Positions 22,178 to 32,767 are shown, counted from the stretch's first letter. The stretch: 64,000 nucleotides of DNA from Mesobacillus maritimus (GCF_023715205.1 NZ_JAMBNR010000017.1:1-64000), one strand, 5' to 3'. Made by a program: numbers and translations. Notes: a model not told the origin generated them from the sequence alone.

Positions 22178-22375
22178 TTGGAACAAAAAGAATTTCAACT
22201 TAATGATATTGTCGAAATGAAGAAGCCTCATCCATGTGGCACAAATCGGTGGAAGGTTATTCGGCTAGGAATGGACATAAGGATTAAGTGTGAAGGTTGC
22301 GGCCATAGTGTGTTAATCCCACGTCGAGATTTTACACGTAAACTGAAAAAGGTTTTAGAGAGGCAGGAGGATTAA
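22178..22375 (+). CDS. yyzM: DUF951 family small protein YyzM
   Basis: A 65-aa protein of the DUF951 family, with the conserved core DIVEMKKPHPCGTNRWKVIR and the zinc-ribbon-like CEGCGHSVLIPRRDF. The family is found in Firmicutes near the origin; its function is unknown. Two TTG codons in a row (22175 and 22178) can serve as start; the second is 7 bp from AGGAGGT and is preferred. The gene is bracketed by MITE copies A and B. Confidence 0.85.
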   Translation: MEQKEFQLNDIVEMKKPHPCGTNRWKVIRLGMDIRIKCEGCGHSVLIPRRDFTRKLKKVLERQED

Positions 22376-22387
22376 TCCTGCTTCTTT

Positions 22388-22577
22388 TTATAAAGGTTGT
22401 TTTTTCGTAGAGTTGTTGTTAAAATCCTAAGCCGATTTTAACAAAATAGTAGTCATTTCGTTTGTTTAAAATTATTTTGCAAGCTCTTTTCTCATAAATG
22501 TAGTTATTTTTTAAATAACTTAGCTTATTCAGACGTATTTTTTGGCCAAAAGCAACATGAGAAAAGGACCTTATAAA
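22388..22577 (+). mobile_element. MITE-like element, copy B, with target duplication
   Basis: The element spans 22395-22570 (176 bp), starting GGTTGTTTTTTCGTAG and ending GAGAAAAGGACC. It is flanked by TTATAAA on both sides (22388-22394 and 22571-22577). The first 45 bp share TTGTTG and AAAATCCTAA with copies A and D; the interior differs from A except for CTTTTCTC. Confidence 0.7.
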
Positions 22578-22629
22578 AAAACATTTATAGTTTATATGGA
22601 TAAAGAGAGTCGGAAAAAGATAAAAAGGG

Positions 22630-24642
22630 ATGAGGAGATTGGCAAAAGTTGTACATGCAGCATGCCCATTAAACTGTTGGGACAGTTGTGGGTTTAAAGT
22701 GACCATTGAGGATGGGCGTGTCACTAAGGTTGAAGGTGATGACGAGCATCCGATCACAAAAGGGAAAATCTGTGGCCGTGGTCGGATGCTGGAAAAGAGA
22801 ATCAACTCAGGGGAACGAATCCTACATCCACTAAAAAAGATAAATGGTGAATTTCAGCAGATTTCTTGGGAGCAAGCACTTGATGAGATTGCTATCAAGT
22901 TAACAGAATATAAAGAGCAGTATGGAACAACCTCCGTCCTTCACAGTCATGATTATGCCAATGGAGGCTTGTTAATTAATCTCGACCAACGATTTTTTAA
23001 TTGTTATGGTGGCGTGACGGAAGTAACTGGTTCTATTTGCTGGGGGAGTGGGATCGAAGCACAAAGTTGGGACTTTGGTGATGCGTATAGTCATGCCCCT
23101 GGGGATTTAATGAACAGCAAAAGCATTGTTGTTTGGGGACGGAATGTTGCAAGAACAAATATGCATTTATATGAGGAGTTAAAGAAGGCACAAAAATCAG
23201 GTGCGAAACTTTATGTGATTGACCCGATTTATAATGCAACAGCGAAAATTGCAGACCAATATATCTCGATAAAACCCGGCTTTGATGGCTTTTTAGCTGC
23301 TGGGATTATTAAAGAAATTGTACGTTTAGAACTTGAAGATCGTGAGTTTATTCATAACTACTCACTTGGATTTGAGGACTTACTGTCAACATTAGAAAAA
23401 GTCTCGTTAACAGAAATCAGTCAGTTTACTGAAATACCGGAAGAAACAATTACCCAACTGGCTCGGATCTATGCTGAGCGTCCGGTGGCGACTATGTTTG
23501 GGTTAGGAATGCAACGTTATGCAAATGGTGGGAATACGATTCGATTAATCGATGCGCTTGTAGCAGTGAGTGGAAACGTTGGTATTCCAGGCGGCGGTGC
23601 AAATTTTGCGAACAGGCAGGTCGGCCAAAGTTTTCAAATTGATACCTTAACCTTGTCTGAGCGGAAAACAGCTTCTCGCAGTTTTACGATGATGAAACAG
23701 GCTGAGGGGATTTTAACAGCAAAAGACCCTGAAATAAAAATGGCTTTTGTGACATGTGGAAATCCGTTGACTCAATTGCCTGATACAAATAAAGCTAGAA
23801 CAGCATTTTCTTCATTAGAGACTTTGGTTGTTATGGATCAATTCATGACTGATACGGCAGAATTAGCTGATTATATTCTCCCGGTAACATCTGCTTTTGA
23901 AACAGAAGATGTCTATTATGCTTCAATGTATCATCACTTTGTGAACCATGGTCCAAAACTTGTGGAGCCACGAGGTGAGGCAAAGACAGATGAAGAGATA
24001 TGGCGCGGGCTTGCTAACCGCCTTGGGTTTGGGGAGGATTTTGCTTATACAAGAGAAGAGTGGCTAAACCTTGGTTTATCCTCGCTTAAAGACTATGGAA
24101 TTACCATTGAGCATCTAAGAGAAAACAAGTTTGCGGAGTTGCCAGTTGATAAAATACCGTGGCAGAATCGGAAGTTTAAAACCCCAAGTAAAAAATACGA
24201 GTTTACTTCGGGTTTAGGAAAAGAGGCTGGTTTTACAGGTGAAATTACTTTAAAGATGCCGGCGGAGTCTACTTGGTCAAATCAATCGCTTGCAGAAAAG
24301 TACCCTTACTCTTTGCTTTCCATCCACCCCCTTCGGTCAAATCATTCACAACACTTTCACGTATTAGGGACCGTGCCTGAAGTCAAAGTGGAAGTATCAG
24401 AAGATATTGCGAATGAAAAGGGTCTAGAAAATGGGGACATTGTAAAGGTTTGGAATAATCGTGGCAACATTCACGGGAAAATTTCCATTCTTAAAATGGC
24501 ACATCCTAAAACCATCAATATTGATGAAGGCATGTGGAGAAGATTTGGAGGCTCAGTTAATCAACTTACTTCCGACCGTGAATCAGATAATAAATTAGGC
24601 AGCACAGTGTTCGATTGTTTAGTCAATATCGAAAAAGTTTAG
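22630..24642 (+). CDS. yyaE: Molybdopterin oxidoreductase YyaE
   Basis: Catalytic-type subunit of the DMSO-reductase superfamily (molybdo-bis-PGD enzymes); the substrate is unknown. The N terminus has the 4Fe-4S cysteines C12-x3-C16-x3-C20-x27-C48, followed by the molybdopterin domains (GSICWGSGIEA, ATMFGLGMQRYANG, GNPLTQLPDTNKA) and the C-terminal cofactor-binding domain (SIHPLRSNHSQHFH). It is 670 aa with no twin-arginine signal, so it is cytoplasmic. No partner subunit is adjacent. The ATG at 22630 abuts AAGGG; TTG 22639 is an alternative start. Position and length match B. subtilis yyaE. Confidence 0.9.
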   Translation: MRRLAKVVHAACPLNCWDSCGFKVTIEDGRVTKVEGDDEHPITKGKICGRGRMLEKRINSGERILHPLKKINGEFQQISWEQALDEIAIKLTEYKEQYGTTSVLHSHDYANGGLLINLDQRFFNCYGGVTEVTGSICWGSGIEAQSWDFGDAYSHAPGDLMNSKSIVVWGRNVARTNMHLYEELKKAQKSGAKLYVIDPIYNATAKIADQYISIKPGFDGFLAAGIIKEIVRLELEDREFIHNYSLGFEDLLSTLEKVSLTEISQFTEIPEETITQLARIYAERPVATMFGLGMQRYANGGNTIRLIDALVAVSGNVGIPGGGANFANRQVGQSFQIDTLTLSERKTASRSFTMMKQAEGILTAKDPEIKMAFVTCGNPLTQLPDTNKARTAFSSLETLVVMDQFMTDTAELADYILPVTSAFETEDVYYASMYHHFVNHGPKLVEPRGEAKTDEEIWRGLANRLGFGEDFAYTREEWLNLGLSSLKDYGITIEHLRENKFAELPVDKIPWQNRKFKTPSKKYEFTSGLGKEAGFTGEITLKMPAESTWSNQSLAEKYPYSLLSIHPLRSNHSQHFHVLGTVPEVKVEVSEDIANEKGLENGDIVKVWNNRGNIHGKISILKMAHPKTINIDEGMWRRFGGSVNQLTSDRESDNKLGSTVFDCLVNIEKV

Positions 24643-24699
24643 TTTTGATAAGCTGTTAAGAACGTGTTTTATTTGGTGAGACTCTTATCTAAACCATTA

Positions 24700-24733
24700 A
24701 AAGACGTTATAGGGACAGCTTGTCTTTTTTTTT
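24700..24733 (+). terminator. Probable terminator after yyaE
   Basis: AAGAC and GTCTT, or the inner GACA / TGTC, can pair in front of a run of nine T. The stem is short. Confidence 0.5.
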
Positions 24734-24817
24734 CTTACTCTCTATAATTGTGGGAGGCAAATTGATTACTGTTTATTAATCTGCAAAATAATAGATCTTT
24801 TTAGAGGAGTGACAAGG

Positions 24818-25918
24818 ATGGCCTTAACAGCAGGTATTGTCGGGCTTCCAAACGTTGGGAAATCGACCTTGTTTAATGCGATAACACAAGCTGGTGCGGA
24901 ATCAGCAAACTATCCGTTTTGTACAATTGATCCGAATGTTGGGATTGTAGAAGTTCCTGATCATCGATTAACAAAATTAACAGAATTGGTGCAACCAAAA
25001 AAGACGGTACCAACGGCATTTGAATTCACTGATATTGCTGGAATCGTAAAAGGAGCAAGTAAAGGAGAAGGGCTAGGAAACAAATTTTTGGCACACATCC
25101 GAGAAGTGGATGCGATTTGTCAAGTTGTTCGTTGTTTTGCGGATGACAATATTACACATGTTTCCGGAAAAGTAGACCCAATATCTGATATCGAAGTGAT
25201 TAACCTTGAGTTGATCCTTGCTGACTTAGAGTCAGTTGAGAAGCGAATTGGACGTGTTGAGAAGCTAGCCAAACAAAAAGATAAAGACGCTTTGGTTGAA
25301 TTCCCAATTCTATCAAAGTTAAAAGAAGCATTAGAAAGTGAAAAAGCTGCCCGTACGGTTGAATTAACCGACGAAGAAGCGAAAGTTGTAAAAGGTCTTC
25401 ACTTGCTCACGACAAAGCCGATGCTTTATGTGGCCAATGTTGGAGAAGATGATATCGCTGATCCATCTGATAATGAATATGTACAACGAGTGCGTGATTT
25501 TGCAAAAGAAGACAATGCGGAGGTTATCGTTGTCTGTGCAAAAATTGAAGAAGAAATTTCTGAACTTGAAGGCGAAGAAAAAGAAATGTTCTTATCCGAG
25601 CTTGGTATCGAAGAATCAGGGCTTGACCAGTTAATTCGAGCAACTTATAGTTTGCTAGGTCTTGCGACTTATTTCACAGCGGGAGTACAAGAAGTTCGTG
25701 CTTGGACATTCCGTCGTGGAATGAAAGCTCCACAATGTGCTGGAATTATTCACTCTGATTTTGAAAGAGGGTTTATCCGTGCAGAAACGGTTTCTTATGA
25801 TGATTTAGTTGCAGCTGGTACAATGACAGCAGCGCGTGAAGCCGGAAAGGTTAGACTTGAAGGAAAAGAATACGAGGTAAAAGACGGAGATATTATCCAC
25901 TTCCGCTTTAACGTTTAA
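24818..25918 (+). CDS. ychF: Redox-regulated ATPase YchF (Obg family)
   Basis: Obg-like P-loop ATPase that binds ribosomes and prefers ATP over GTP. G1 is [11 protein letters not shown] at residues 8-18, G3 is [14 protein letters not shown], and the G4 position reads NVGE, the altered motif typical of the ATP-preferring YchF group. The C-terminal TGS domain ends [13 protein letters not shown]. The start is ATG 24818 (MALTAG), 366 aa, as in B. subtilis YyaF. It precedes the rpsF-ssb-rpsR operon. Confidence 0.96.
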   Translation: MALTAGIVGLPNVGKSTLFNAITQAGAESANYPFCTIDPNVGIVEVPDHRLTKLTELVQPKKTVPTAFEFTDIAGIVKGASKGEGLGNKFLAHIREVDAICQVVRCFADDNITHVSGKVDPISDIEVINLELILADLESVEKRIGRVEKLAKQKDKDALVEFPILSKLKEALESEKAARTVELTDEEAKVVKGLHLLTTKPMLYVANVGEDDIADPSDNEYVQRVRDFAKEDNAEVIVVCAKIEEEISELEGEEKEMFLSELGIEESGLDQLIRATYSLLGLATYFTAGVQEVRAWTFRRGMKAPQCAGIIHSDFERGFIRAETVSYDDLVAAGTMTAAREAGKVRLEGKEYEVKDGDIIHFRFNV

Positions 25919-25925
25919 AAAATAG

Positions 25926-25950
25926 CCCGCAAAATTATTTGCGGGTTTTC
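25926..25950 (+). terminator. Terminator after ychF
   Basis: CCCGCAAA / TTTGCGGG with an ATTA loop, then TTTTC. Confidence 0.8.
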
Positions 25951-26037
25951 TTTGGTGATAAAATGGACAAGAATACGAACGTATGTTAGTATTTAATTAA
26001 GGTTATAGAAGTATAAAATTCCAAACTGACTCTCAAG

Positions 26038-26066
26038 TTGCTTTTGGATTTTTAATATGCTATAAT
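26038..26066 (+). promoter_or_regulatory. rpsF operon promoter (SigA)
   Basis: TTGCTT (26038-26043), a 17-bp spacer and TATAAT (26061-26066). Confidence 0.75.
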
Positions 26067-26095
26067 CTTTACCTGTGAGTAATGAATAATTGCTC

Positions 26096-26131
26096 CTTGC
26101 CCATTAATATGGGCCGTTAGTCCAAAAGGAG
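26096..26131 (+). promoter_or_regulatory. Candidate S6:S18 leader hairpin of rpsF
   Basis: The leader holds the stem GCCCAT / ATGGGC (26099-26114) followed at once by CCG and then the ribosome site. Autoregulation of rpsF by an S6:S18 complex at a hairpin with an exposed CCG is known in bacteria; the match here is by eye only. Confidence 0.4.
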
Positions 26132-26140
26132 GTGAAAGTG

Positions 26141-26428
26141 ATGAGAAAGTACGAAATTATGTACATCATCCGTCCAAACATTGAAGATGAGGCAAAGAAG
26201 GCTCTTACCGAGCGTTTCAGTAACATCTTAACTGAAAATGGTGCGGAGGTTGCTGAAGCAAAGGACTGGGGTAAGCGTCGTTTAGCATACGAAATCAACG
26301 ATTTCCGTGATGGTTACTACCAAATCCTTCAGGTGATTGCTGCTCCAGCTGCGGTAGAAGAATTCTCCCGTCTAGCTAAAATCAGCGAAGATATCATTCG
26401 CCACATCGTGATTAAAGACGAAAAATAA
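26141..26428 (+). CDS. rpsF: 30S ribosomal protein S6
   Basis: A 95-aa bS6 protein, the same length as in B. subtilis, starting [13 protein letters not shown]. It pairs with S18 in the platform of the 30S subunit. The ATG at 26141 has a strong AAAAGGAGGTGA site; an in-frame GTG upstream overlaps that site and is rejected. It is first in the rpsF-ssb-rpsR operon, with its own promoter and a structured leader. Confidence 0.97.
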   Translation: MRKYEIMYIIRPNIEDEAKKALTERFSNILTENGAEVAEAKDWGKRRLAYEINDFRDGYYQILQVIAAPAAVEEFSRLAKISEDIIRHIVIKDEK

Positions 26429-26458
26429 TTTTTGATAGATAAATCTTTCAGCTAATTG

Positions 26459-26474
26459 TGTTCCACGTGGAACT
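26459..26474. promoter_or_regulatory. parS: parS-like site between rpsF and ssb
   Basis: TGTTCCACGTGGAACT contains a perfect 14-bp palindrome GTTCCACGTGGAAC and matches the Spo0J/ParB consensus TGTTNCACGTGAAACA at 14 of 16 positions. Confidence 0.75.
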
Positions 26475-26503
26475 TTTACTGGAAGGAAAGGGGTTGATTG
26501 CTG

Positions 26504-26998
26504 ATGATGAATCGTGTCATTCTTGTTGGTCGTTTAACCAAGGATCCGGAACTAAGGTATACTCCTAATGGAGTAGCAGTTGCTTCGTTTACTCTTGCTG
26601 TTAATCGAACGTTTACTAATCAACAAGGTGAGAGAGAAGCGGATTTTATTAACTGTGTCGTTTGGCGACGTGCTGCTGAAAACGTTGCAAACTTCTTGAA
26701 AAAGGGTAGTCTTGCAGGTGTGGACGGCCGCGTCCAAACACGTAGTTATGAAGGTCAAGACGGAAAACGTGTTTACGTTACAGAAGTAATGGCTGAAAGT
26801 GTCCAATTCCTTGAGCCTCGAGGACAGAGTCAAGGATCTGATCGAGGAGACCAGTTTGGTTCTCGTCCTAATGGTGGACAAGAATACCCATTCGGTAATC
26901 AGAATCAACGCCAACCGCAACGAACCACAAAGGTAGACGATGATCCATTCGCAGGTGGCGGTCAAATCGACATTTCGGATGATGATCTTCCGTTCTAG
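26504..26998 (+). CDS. ssb: Single-stranded DNA-binding protein SsbA
   Basis: Essential single-strand DNA-binding protein. The OB fold occupies residues 1-110 ([39 protein letters not shown]). A Gly/Gln/Asn-rich linker follows, and the acidic tip DISDDDLPF recruits partner proteins. The start is ATG 26504 (164 aa); the next codon is also ATG and could serve. It lies between rpsF and rpsR. A parS palindrome lies in the short gap upstream. Confidence 0.97.
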   Translation: MMNRVILVGRLTKDPELRYTPNGVAVASFTLAVNRTFTNQQGEREADFINCVVWRRAAENVANFLKKGSLAGVDGRVQTRSYEGQDGKRVYVTEVMAESVQFLEPRGQSQGSDRGDQFGSRPNGGQEYPFGNQNQRQPQRTTKVDDDPFAGGGQIDISDDDLPF

Positions 26999-27015
26999 TT
27001 TTGTATGAACGATAA

Positions 27016-27285
<270 letters not shown>

Positions 27286-27290
27286 TATGT

Positions 27291-27325
27291 AAAAAAGGCA
27301 GCGGGGATTCCCGCTGCCTTTTTTC
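27291..27325 (+). terminator. Terminator of the rpsF-ssb-rpsR operon
   Basis: GGCAGCGGG / CCCGCTGCC (27297-27318) with a four-base loop and six T. Confidence 0.92.
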
Positions 27326-27535
27326 GCTAAATAGGGAATTGTTTTTTGACGTATTCATTCTAAAGGTTTTTTCTTTGTCTTACTCTCAAAAAACTTTCGA
27401 GACTGTACACAAATTTGCTTTTATAGGCTTGCAACATTGGCTTTCTATTTAAAATACTAGTGTATTAGTTGAATCTCTCGTCCCTACTAGCTAAAATAGT
27501 TTTTGTGTTGGTCTATTCTGTTAAGAGGTGACAAT

Positions 27536-28480
27536 TTGAATAAGAATACTTTTCGTTTGACTGAAGGAGCGATTTTACTCGCTATTTATACAATCTTAAT
27601 GTTAATTACTTTGTACATACCAGGTTTAGGTCTTGTTGTAAATTTCTTCTTACCAATCCCATTTATGATGTTTGCAGCTAAACATCAGTGGAAACAATCA
27701 TTGATTTTTTTCATCGCAGCTGTTATTCTCTCTCTCATCGTTGGAACTTTTCTCGCGATTCCACTCACTCTGTTGTACGGTCTGACTGGAGTTGTGATGG
27801 GGGCAATGGTCAAGGCAGGGAGGAGCCGCCTGGCGACTTATGTAGCAGGCTCTATTGTGTTTCTAGCAGTTACATTAGCTCAATATGCTGTTTCAATCGT
27901 CTTGTTTAATATGAATATGATTGAAGAGTTTATTGTGACATTTCAACAATCGATTGATACGTCGGTGAATATGCTCGAAGGCATGGGACAAACAGTCGAC
28001 GAAGCGGTTATTGAGCAATTTGAAAGTTCAATCGCTTTATTAGAAACATTAATGCCTAGCATGTTCGTAATGGCGTCGTTTATGATTGTATTTCTCATTC
28101 AACTGGTTAGCTTTCCGATTATGAGACGGTTTGGTTTGGATGTTCAGAAATGGATTCCATTCCGAATGATGACTTTACCAAAAAGCCTCTTATGGTATTA
28201 TTTGCTTTCGTTGTTGGCTTCCATGCTAATTCAACCTGAGGTTGGGAGCTACTGGTATTGGGCATTAACCAATCTTATTTTTATTTTACAATTTCTCATG
28301 CTGTTTCAAGGCTTTACCTTTATCGCTCATGTTTCCTATATAAAAGGGTATTCTAAGGCAGTCTTGATTGTAGCCATTATCCTATCGTTCTTGATTCCAA
28401 TTGTACTTTATATTATTAGGATATTAGGTATAATTGATTTAGGGTTTGACCTACGTAAACGCTTTGAAAAAAAAGGTTGA
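27536..28480 (+). CDS. yybS: DUF2232 membrane protein YybS
   Basis: A 314-aa polytopic membrane protein of the DUF2232 (YybS) family, with about eight predicted membrane segments; the function is unknown. The start is TTG 27536 ((M)NKNTFRLTEGA), 5 bp after GAGGTGA. It is 30 bp upstream of gdpP and in the same order as yybS-yybT-rplI in B. subtilis, so co-transcription with the c-di-AMP phosphodiesterase is likely. Confidence 0.88.
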   Translation: MNKNTFRLTEGAILLAIYTILMLITLYIPGLGLVVNFFLPIPFMMFAAKHQWKQSLIFFIAAVILSLIVGTFLAIPLTLLYGLTGVVMGAMVKAGRSRLATYVAGSIVFLAVTLAQYAVSIVLFNMNMIEEFIVTFQQSIDTSVNMLEGMGQTVDEAVIEQFESSIALLETLMPSMFVMASFMIVFLIQLVSFPIMRRFGLDVQKWIPFRMMTLPKSLLWYYLLSLLASMLIQPEVGSYWYWALTNLIFILQFLMLFQGFTFIAHVSYIKGYSKAVLIVAIILSFLIPIVLYIIRILGIIDLGFDLRKRFEKKG

Positions 28481-28510
28481 TGAGAAATTTAGACTTTAGG
28501 AGCTGAGTAC

Positions 28511-30484
28511 ATGCCTTCTTATTTAGAAAGACGGCAAATTAAGTATCCTTTATATGGGCTAATAGCTGTGCTCCTTATTCTTCTTGGTGTTCTATCCTTT
28601 TATAATTGGTGGATTGGAGCCATTGGCTATGTCCTTACCGGATTATTAATTTTCTTTATCTTTAACGTCTTTTATCGTATGAAGAAAGAAACGGCAGATT
28701 ATATTACGACATTATCCTATCGGGTTAAAAAAGTTGGCGAGGAAGCCTTAATGGAAATGCCGATTGGGATCATGTTAATTAATGACGATTACACGATCGA
28801 GTGGACAAATCCATTTATTGCATCTTGTTTTAATGAAGATACACTCGTTGGGCGCTCATTATATGATGTTGCAGATGCCCTAATTCCCCTTATTAAACAA
28901 GAAGTAGAGACCGAGGTTATCTCATTACATGAACGTAAGTTTCGCGTTGTTCATAAAGCTGAGGAAAGGTTATTGTACTTCTTTGATGTAACCGAGCAAA
29001 CAGAAATAGAGAAACTCTATTACGACGAAAGACCGGTTATTGCCTTTATTTACTTGGATAACTATGATGAGTTAACTCAAGGAATGGATGACCAGATGAG
29101 AAGTAGTTTAAACAATCTAGTCACATCGATTCTAAATACATGGGCAACAAATAATGGAGTGTTTTTAAAGCGAGTATCTTCTGAACGTTTTATTGGCGTC
29201 TTTAACGAACATATTCTACAATTATTAGAAAAAGGGAAGTTTTCCATTCTTGATGAAGTACGAGATACGGCTTTAAAGCAAAATGTGCCGTTAACGCTGA
29301 GCATTGGTGTAGGAACAGGGGTCTCTTCTTTACCTGAATTAGGTATTCAAGCACAGTCAAGTCTTGATTTGGCTTTAGGGCGCGGTGGTGACCAAGTTGC
29401 CATTAAAGTTCCAAATGGTAAAGTTAAATTTTATGGTGGAAAAACGAATCCAGTTGAAAAGCGTACCCGTGTTCGTGCAAGAGTCATTTCCCATGCTTTA
29501 CGTGATCTAATTAGTGGAAGTGATAAGGTCCTTATAATGGGACACAAGTATCCGGATATGGACGCGATTGGCTCTTCCATTGGAATTTTAAAAGTAGCAG
29601 AAATGAATAAGCGTGAAGGGTATGTGGTGGTGAATCAGCAGGAAATTGATACAAGCGTTCAAAGAATGATGGAGGAAGTGAAGAAGAACGAAGAGTTATA
29701 TTCACGGTTTATCACTCCAGAACAAGCTTTTGAAATCGCTACTGATGATACTTTATTAGTTATTGTTGATACCCACAAGCCTTCACTCGTTATTGATGAT
29801 CGATTATTAAATCAAGTGGAAAACATAGTGGTTATTGACCACCATCGCCGTGGCGAAGAATTTGTGCGAAACCCACTGCTTGTTTACATGGAACCTTATG
29901 CGTCTTCAACAGCAGAATTAGTGACAGAACTCCTGGAGTATCAACCGAAAAATAGCAAGATTAAAATGTTAGAAGCAACAGCGCTCCTTGCAGGAATTAT
30001 TGTTGATACAAAAAGTTTTACGTTAAGAACAGGTTCTCGGACTTTTGATGCTGCATCTTATTTACGAAGCCATGGGGCGGATACCATTCTTGTTCAGAAG
30101 TTCTTAAAAGAAGATGTCAATACGTATATTAAACGTGCGCGAATCATTGAAAATGTTTACTTTTTCCATGAAGGAATTGTGATTGCTAAGGCTAATGATG
30201 AAGAACTAAGCAATCAAGTTATCATAGCTCAGGCGGCTGATACACTGTTAACAATGGATCAAGTTAGTGCTTCCTTTGTTATTTCAAAACGCGCCGACAA
30301 TCTTATTGGCATTAGTGCCCGGTCACTAGGAGAAGTGAATGTTCAAGTGATTATGGAGAACCTTCAAGGCGGTGGCCATTTGACGAATGCAGCCACACAA
30401 TTACAGAATGTGTCTCTTGAAGAAGCTGAAAGGATGTTACAAGAGGCGATAACAGATTATCTCGAAGGGGGAAATAAAGAATGA
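28511..30484 (+). CDS. gdpP: Cyclic-di-AMP phosphodiesterase GdpP
   Basis: Membrane-bound enzyme that hydrolyses c-di-AMP to pApA. Two transmembrane helices lie in residues 12-55, then a PAS-like domain, a degenerate GGDEF domain, and the catalytic DHH/DHHA1 domain with [14 protein letters not shown] and the signature D443-H444-H445. The C-terminal GGGHLTNAA motif belongs to DHHA1. It has 657 aa, close to B. subtilis YybT. The stop overlaps the rplI start (ATGA), so translation of the two is coupled. Confidence 0.95.
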   Translation: MPSYLERRQIKYPLYGLIAVLLILLGVLSFYNWWIGAIGYVLTGLLIFFIFNVFYRMKKETADYITTLSYRVKKVGEEALMEMPIGIMLINDDYTIEWTNPFIASCFNEDTLVGRSLYDVADALIPLIKQEVETEVISLHERKFRVVHKAEERLLYFFDVTEQTEIEKLYYDERPVIAFIYLDNYDELTQGMDDQMRSSLNNLVTSILNTWATNNGVFLKRVSSERFIGVFNEHILQLLEKGKFSILDEVRDTALKQNVPLTLSIGVGTGVSSLPELGIQAQSSLDLALGRGGDQVAIKVPNGKVKFYGGKTNPVEKRTRVRARVISHALRDLISGSDKVLIMGHKYPDMDAIGSSIGILKVAEMNKREGYVVVNQQEIDTSVQRMMEEVKKNEELYSRFITPEQAFEIATDDTLLVIVDTHKPSLVIDDRLLNQVENIVVIDHHRRGEEFVRNPLLVYMEPYASSTAELVTELLEYQPKNSKIKMLEATALLAGIIVDTKSFTLRTGSRTFDAASYLRSHGADTILVQKFLKEDVNTYIKRARIIENVYFFHEGIVIAKANDEELSNQVIIAQAADTLLTMDQVSASFVISKRADNLIGISARSLGEVNVQVIMENLQGGGHLTNAATQLQNVSLEEAERMLQEAITDYLEGGNKE

Positions 30485-30930
30485 AAGTCATTTTTTTGAA
30501 AGATGTTAAAGGGAAAGGGAAAAAAGGGGAAATAAAAAATGTTTCAGACGGTTATGCACATAACTTCCTTATTAAACAAGGGCTAGCTGTAGAGGCAACA
30601 TCTGCAGCAATGAGTTCACTCAATGCACAAAAGAAAAAAGAAGAAAAACAAGCCCAAGAGGAGTTAGAACAAGCGAAAGAATTAAAAGAAAAACTTGAAA
30701 ACTTAACTGTGGAATTGCTTGCAAAATCGGGCGAAGGTGGACGCTTATTCGGATCAATTACTAGCAAGCAAATTGCAGAAGAACTGCAAAAGAAGCATAA
30801 AATTAAAATTGATAAGCGCAAAATTGAGTTAAGTGATGCCATCCGGGCACTTGGAGTAACGAAGGTTCCGGTTAAGTTACATTCTGAGGTAACAGCAACG
30901 TTAAATGTACATGTAAAAGAAGTAAGCTAA
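30481..30930 (+). CDS. rplI: 50S ribosomal protein L9
   Basis: A 149-aa bL9 protein with the universal N terminus [17 protein letters not shown] and [13 protein letters not shown], a long central helix rich in Lys/Glu, and a C-terminal domain with [14 protein letters not shown]. The length is identical to that in B. subtilis. It overlaps gdpP by 4 bp. Confidence 0.97.
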   Translation: MKVIFLKDVKGKGKKGEIKNVSDGYAHNFLIKQGLAVEATSAAMSSLNAQKKKEEKQAQEELEQAKELKEKLENLTVELLAKSGEGGRLFGSITSKQIAEELQKKHKIKIDKRKIELSDAIRALGVTKVPVKLHSEVTATLNVHVKEVS

Positions 30931-31275
30931 ATTTGGCAGTTCATTTACAATCAAAACATGTTATGATAAAGACATCGGCAGGAATGCAGCAATGCTTTCT
31001 GTCCTTTCTATTTTAAAATCGATGTGATTAGTTTTTTAGCTGATCACTTTTTTCATTAGGGCTTTTACTTGAACTGTATGTGAAGGATTGTTCCTGGCAA
31101 GCGAAGTCAGCAGTTCAGTTTTTTTGTAAATATCTAAACATTTCTGAGATGTTAACTATACTTTTTATCAAGCAGCTTTTCACAAGAGGGTTTGCTCCTT
31201 TAATATGCCACTTCAAGTGAAATCAGTGAGGGGTTTTAGGCTTTAACCTATTATTCTCTTATGGGAGGTTTATAG
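30931..31275. other. 345-bp gap upstream of dnaB
   Basis: It holds one clear terminator hairpin (31024-31053), a weaker imperfect stem at about 30978-31010, and the dnaB promoter region. No coding frame is supported. Confidence 0.6.
31024..31053 (+). terminator. Terminator between rplI and dnaB
   Basis: GTGATTAG / CTGATCAC with an eight-base loop, then six T. Confidence 0.8.
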
Positions 31276-32640
31276 ATGAACGAATTAATAGCCGATCGGA
31301 TGCCACCGCAAAATATTGAAGCGGAACAGGCAGTGTTGGGTGCCATTTTTCTAGAGCCTTCGTCTTTAACTGTAGCTTCAGAGGTCCTTATTCCTGAGGA
31401 TTTTTATCGTGCCGCGCACCAAAAAATTTTTGAAGTGATGTTAAACTTAAACGATAAGGGGAAAGCGGTCGATTTAGTAACGGTAACGGAAGAACTAGCA
31501 GCAGCTAAACTATTAGAAGACACAGGCGGAGTTAGTTATTTAAGTGAACTTGCCGCTTCTGTCCCAACGGCAGCGAATATTGAGTATTATGCTCGTATTG
31601 TAGAAGAAAAATCCTTACTTAGAAGATTAATTCGTACAGCGACTACAATTGCCTCTGACGGTTATCAAAGGGAAGATGAAGTTGAATCCCTTCTTAGTGA
31701 GGCAGAAAAAAGCATTCTGGAAGTTGCTCAGCGTAAAAATGCGGGTGCTTTCCATAATATTAAGGATGTACTTGTCCGAACTTATGATAATATTGAAACT
31801 TTGCACAACCGTGTTGGTGATGTCACGGGGATTGCTACTGGGTTCTCAGAACTTGATCGCATGACAGCTGGATTCCAACGAAATGATTTGATTATTGTTG
31901 CCGCTCGTCCATCTGTTGGTAAAACGGCGTTTGCCTTAAATATTGCTCAAAACGTCGCCACTAAAACAGGCGAAAATGTTGCCATCTTTAGTCTTGAGAT
32001 GGGAGCTGAGCAGCTTGTTATGCGTATGATTTGTGCGGAAGGGAACATTAATGCCCAGAATTTAAGAACAGGTTCTCTAACAGACGAGGACTGGGGAAAA
32101 CTTACGATGGCAATGGGGAGTTTATCGAATTCTGGTATTTTCATAGACGATACACCTGGTGTAAAAATCGGTGATATTCGCTCTAAATGCCGTCGATTGA
32201 AGCAAGAACATGGCTTAGGAATGATCCTTATTGACTACTTGCAACTTATTCAAGGGAATGGCCGCTCTGGCGAAAACCGTCAGCAGGAGGTATCAGAGAT
32301 TTCTCGTTCCTTAAAGGCTTTGGCGAGGGAATTAGAAGTACCGGTTATTGCCTTATCCCAGCTTTCTCGTGGGGTGGAACAACGTCAAGATAAACGTCCA
32401 ATGATGTCTGATATTCGTGAATCGGGAAGTATTGAGCAGGATGCAGATATCGTTGCCTTCCTTTACCGTGATGACTACTATGATAAAGAGTCAGAAAACA
32501 AGGATATCATTGAAATTATTATTGCCAAACAACGTAATGGTCCCGTTGGTACGGTCCAACTTGCGTTTGTTAAAGAATATAATAAATTCGTAAACTTAGA
32601 GACAAGGTTTGACTCGTCGGCAATTCCACCAGGGGCATAA
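31276..32640 (+). CDS. dnaB: Replicative DNA helicase (DnaB; DnaC in B. subtilis)
   Basis: Hexameric 5'-3' helicase of the replisome. The N-terminal primase-binding domain starts around PPQNIEAEQAVLGAIFL. The RecA-like core has Walker A ARPSVGKTAFALN near residue 211, Walker B MILIDYLQLI, and SDIRESGSIEQDAD near the C terminus. It is 454 aa, the same as B. subtilis DnaC. The ATG has GGGAGG upstream. It lies between rplI and purA in relatives; here the gal operon is placed between dnaB and purA. Confidence 0.97.
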   Translation: MNELIADRMPPQNIEAEQAVLGAIFLEPSSLTVASEVLIPEDFYRAAHQKIFEVMLNLNDKGKAVDLVTVTEELAAAKLLEDTGGVSYLSELAASVPTAANIEYYARIVEEKSLLRRLIRTATTIASDGYQREDEVESLLSEAEKSILEVAQRKNAGAFHNIKDVLVRTYDNIETLHNRVGDVTGIATGFSELDRMTAGFQRNDLIIVAARPSVGKTAFALNIAQNVATKTGENVAIFSLEMGAEQLVMRMICAEGNINAQNLRTGSLTDEDWGKLTMAMGSLSNSGIFIDDTPGVKIGDIRSKCRRLKQEHGLGMILIDYLQLIQGNGRSGENRQQEVSEISRSLKALARELEVPVIALSQLSRGVEQRQDKRPMMSDIRESGSIEQDADIVAFLYRDDYYDKESENKDIIEIIIAKQRNGPVGTVQLAFVKEYNKFVNLETRFDSSAIPPGA

Positions 32641-32767
32641 AAGCATAGTGGGAGGTGCTTGTCTCCTCCAGAATCAACAGGAAGGGTGAGGAGGCTCGCC
32701 ATCCGCATCGCTGAGTAATGCCTTGAGTGGATTCAATGTTGTATTTATATATCTTCAAAAGAAAAGA

